A DNA stretch of 8,442 bases from Candidatus Aegiribacteria sp. (GTDB lineage Bacteria; Fermentibacterota; Fermentibacteria; Fermentibacterales; JCC-6), in the NCBI GenBank assembly GCA_030642525.1, contig DAOWNO010000073.1, positions 1 to 8,442 of the forward strand. Reading direction: 5' to 3'. Below are positions 6,392 to 8,442 of the stretch, one piece after another. Both the position numbers and the translations under genes were made by a program. The notes beneath the pieces were generated by a model. The model was not told where the DNA came from, did not search any database, and saw only the letters and a list, made by a program, of their open reading frames with translations. How positions within the stretch are numbered: the stretch's first letter is position 1; every line of letters begins with the position of its first letter.

Positions 6392-8442
6392 TTACTGATT
6401 CTCCAGGATTTCCAGGGAGACTATTTTCCATTTCTTCTCGGAGGTTCCGGGAAGCATGACTGTATCTCCCTTTGATTTTCCGAGAACGATTTTTCCAACG
6501 GGAGCCCTGTAATTGATTCTGCTCTTTTCCGGATCAGCGTCCAGCGGCCCCACTATATCAAACACACGTCTGGAGTGCGAATCTCCCGAGCTTTCGAGGA
6601 CAACTCTTATGCCGGGAGAAACAATCGAAGCGCTTATCTCTGATGCAGGATAAACCTGGTACTTATCAAGTTCTTCGTTCCATCTTCGAAGCCTGTCAAG
6701 GAGCAGATCCCGCTTTTCTATAGCGGCAGCGTATTCCGCGTTCTCTGAAAGATCTCCATGGGACGCAGCCTCCCCTATAGCATCCGCCGCAGCAGGAATA
6801 TCAACCTGCTTCAAATGAAGCGCATCCGCTTTTCTTTTTTCGATAGCTTTTCTGCTGGAAAAGAGAGTGTCATATTCCCAGAAGTGCTGTTTCAATGATC
6901 TTATGGCGCCTGAATCTCTCCTTTGCGAAATCTCTCTTCCGATCATAAGAAACAGACCGAAACGGTGAATGATGGAGCTTGTATCGAAACAATCGAGATA
7001 ATTACTCAATTTCCGGGTATCAATTGAAGACAGATATCCGCTGAGTTTCTCTTTCAGGGAACCCGTGAGAAGACCGATGACCTTTTTCTGTGTGTCTGCC
7101 CTGGCGAAGATCAGATAGTCCAGGAACAGTTTAATCTGTTTTTCATCGAAAGGTGTTTTATCAAAACCTTCGTGTGTTGCCAGAAAGCAGAGAGCCCAGA
7201 GAAACCTGTCTGTTTCAGACGGATCAGACAGGAAAGACCCGATGCATTCGTTCAGCAGTTCAGGGTCATGTTTCTCGAGGAAATTTGCGCAATGTTCCCA
7301 GAGAGATTTTTTCAGCTGCATAAAAAGCCGGAGCTTCTCTTTTCGGTCTGCTTCGCCCGAGAAAAAGAGTTCAAGGTAAAGTTTTGTGCAGGATGGTGAA
7401 TGAATTTCAGAGGCGGCTCTCAAACCCCTTGCAGAGGTCTTCTCAATATGCCTCGAGGAAAATTCCATGAAATCATCTGTTTTACCGTTCCCGGTAAGTA
7501 TCCAGGCCAGCTCGAAAAGAGAACCTGTCTCCGGGCTGGAAATTCCCTTTACGTCATCAAGCAGATCAGCCGTAAGGATGGAGTTGAGTGCTCCTGAAGA
7601 TTTAAGAAGGGTCTGGATTTCCGTTGTCTTATCCGAGACAGGACACTTTCTGCGATTGATGATATTGCGAATCCGGTCATATTCATTGATAGTTTTATTC
7701 CTGAGTACGATGCGATCTCCGAGATCAGTGAAGCCCGGCGTAACAGACGCTGTTTTCCTCATACGCTTCCATGCTTCCGTATTACTGATTTTAGAATCCT
7801 TGAACACGGGAACCAGGTCATCCGGAGTTATTTCTTCCGGATTTCCGAACGGTTCCAGCAATAATTTCTCAAGGAATTCTTCTGGAGAGCTGTCGAAGAG
7901 ATTGAGAAAACCTGACGGATCAAGCCATCGCAGAACGGTGAGAGAATCAGGCTCAAGAGGAATGGTCGTATCAAGCGCAACATCCAGTTTCATGTCATGC
8001 ATTACAGATTTGTGAAAATCGATTGTGATTGCTGTTCGACTTATCCTGATAATGCGTCCCGGGCCGAATTCATGATGAAAGAGATAACCGCCGTCTCTGT
8101 AATGCATGAGATTCCTGAACTTGTTCCATGAGATGTCAACTTGAGCATCCTTCACTGTCAGGCCGCTCAACTTCAGAAAATTCTCCAGAGGCTGGAACAT
8201 GAGGTATTCGTCTCTGAGAGATTCTATCAGAGATTTTCTGAGGGATTCGGAATGACTGAAGACAGAGGCGGATTTTCTGAGCAGGTCTGAAATCCTGCCA
8301 TTTCCGCTTTTTTCCATTTCCTCGATTGTCAGCTCAAGCAGTTCTCCGGCAAGATCTTCTTTATTATTCTCCTTCAGAACAGAAAAAACCGTTATCATCT
8401 CCTCAACCGGGATATCCTCTGATAGAGATTCAAACCAGAGAT
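6392..8442 (-). CDS. greA: Long GreA-type transcription elongation factor (5' end beyond window)
   Basis: The minus frame gives 668 residues from ATG 8398, but the same frame stays open to the edge for 14 more codons (residues include LWFESLSEDIPVEE). GAGGAG directly abuts ATG 8398 with no spacer, so that Met is probably internal and the start lies outside. Numbering from that Met, residues 512-668 form a complete GreA module. The coiled coil carries ASHGDLSENAEYAAA (545-559), with D549 and E552 at the tip positions that coordinate catalytic Mg2+ in RNA polymerase. The FKBP-like domain contains FDIVGPLDADPEKSRI (613-628) and LGKSKGDTVMLPG (639-651). The module should stimulate transcript cleavage in backtracked complexes. 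The N-terminal 510 residues are mostly helical. They include an SH3/Tudor-like stretch, YLFHHEFGPGRIIRISR (105-121) and AITIDF (123-128), which resembles the corresponding part of long spirochaete-type GreA proteins. Standard GreA has about 158 residues. It heads the visible minus operon. Confidence 0.88.
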   Translation of the reverse strand, partial: LWFESLSEDIPVEEMITVFSVLKENNKEDLAGELLELTIEEMEKSGNGRISDLLRKSASVFSHSESLRKSLIESLRDEYLMFQPLENFLKLSGLTVKDAQVDISWNKFRNLMHYRDGGYLFHHEFGPGRIIRISRTAITIDFHKSVMHDMKLDVALDTTIPLEPDSLTVLRWLDPSGFLNLFDSSPEEFLEKLLLEPFGNPEEITPDDLVPVFKDSKISNTEAWKRMRKTASVTPGFTDLGDRIVLRNKTINEYDRIRNIINRRKCPVSDKTTEIQTLLKSSGALNSILTADLLDDVKGISSPETGSLFELAWILTGNGKTDDFMEFSSRHIEKTSARGLRAASEIHSPSCTKLYLELFFSGEADRKEKLRLFMQLKKSLWEHCANFLEKHDPELLNECIGSFLSDPSETDRFLWALCFLATHEGFDKTPFDEKQIKLFLDYLIFARADTQKKVIGLLTGSLKEKLSGYLSSIDTRKLSNYLDCFDTSSIIHRFGLFLMIGREISQRRDSGAIRSLKQHFWEYDTLFSSRKAIEKRKADALHLKQVDIPAAADAIGEAASHGDLSENAEYAAAIEKRDLLLDRLRRWNEELDKYQVYPASEISASIVSPGIRVVLESSGDSHSRRVFDIVGPLDADPEKSRINYRAPVGKIVLGKSKGDTVMLPGTSEKKWKIVSLEILENQ

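Noticed and set aside
6390..6431. Upstream extension of the zinc-ribbon gene to ATG 6431
   Set aside because: The extra 14 residues overlap the GreA C-terminus and precede a natural start that leads directly into the first CxxC.
7467..8015. 182-codon plus-strand frame antisense to the GreA-type gene
   Set aside because: It is Ser/Arg-rich and motif-free, a typical mirror of the real minus-strand gene.

Overview
The window is a bacterial chromosomal segment with moderate GC (near 50% by eye). It holds six or seven tightly packed protein genes and almost no non-coding DNA. No RNA gene, CRISPR array, insertion sequence or integrase is visible. Most of the content is a cell-surface polysaccharide locus: three GT4/GT-B type glycosyltransferases, a MurJ/MviN-type flippase and a Wzy/O-antigen-ligase type membrane protein. 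Next to it lie a very long GreA-type transcription elongation factor and a small cysteine-rich zinc-ribbon protein. A GreA domain at the end of a large helical N-terminal region with an SH3/Tudor-like segment is, from general knowledge, typical of spirochaetes and some uncultured Gram-negative phyla. The organism is probably such a lineage, but the phylum cannot be fixed from this sequence.

Layout. (1) Bases 1-810, minus: the first 270 residues of a GT4 glycosyltransferase that continues past the left edge. (2) Bases 811-927: a 117-base divergent spacer, the only real intergenic region, holding a near-perfect 15-bp dyad and a partial direct copy of it. (3) Bases 928-3641, plus: a two-gene operon of a GT4 glycosyltransferase and a MurJ-family flippase, joined by a TGATG stop/start overlap. 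(4) Bases 3627-8442, minus: four tightly coupled genes read right to left, namely the long GreA-type protein (open at the right edge), the zinc-ribbon protein, the Wzy-like polymerase/ligase and a diverged glycosyltransferase. The plus and minus units converge, and their 3' ends overlap by 15 bases inside an imperfect hairpin.

How the genes may work together (inference). Glycosyltransferases build a lipid-linked oligosaccharide on the cytoplasmic face. The MurJ-like protein could carry it across the inner membrane, and the Wzy-like protein could polymerise or ligate it on the far side. That would be a compact Wzx/Wzy-type module in which a MurJ-family protein, with several of the canonical MurJ charged residues replaced, takes the Wzx role. 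I see no strong evidence for an entirely new system. The points most worth following are the diverged flippase, the elongation factor plus zinc-ribbon pair at the head of a polysaccharide operon, a G8 tract inside the polymerase gene, the palindromic spacer and the overlapping convergent tails.
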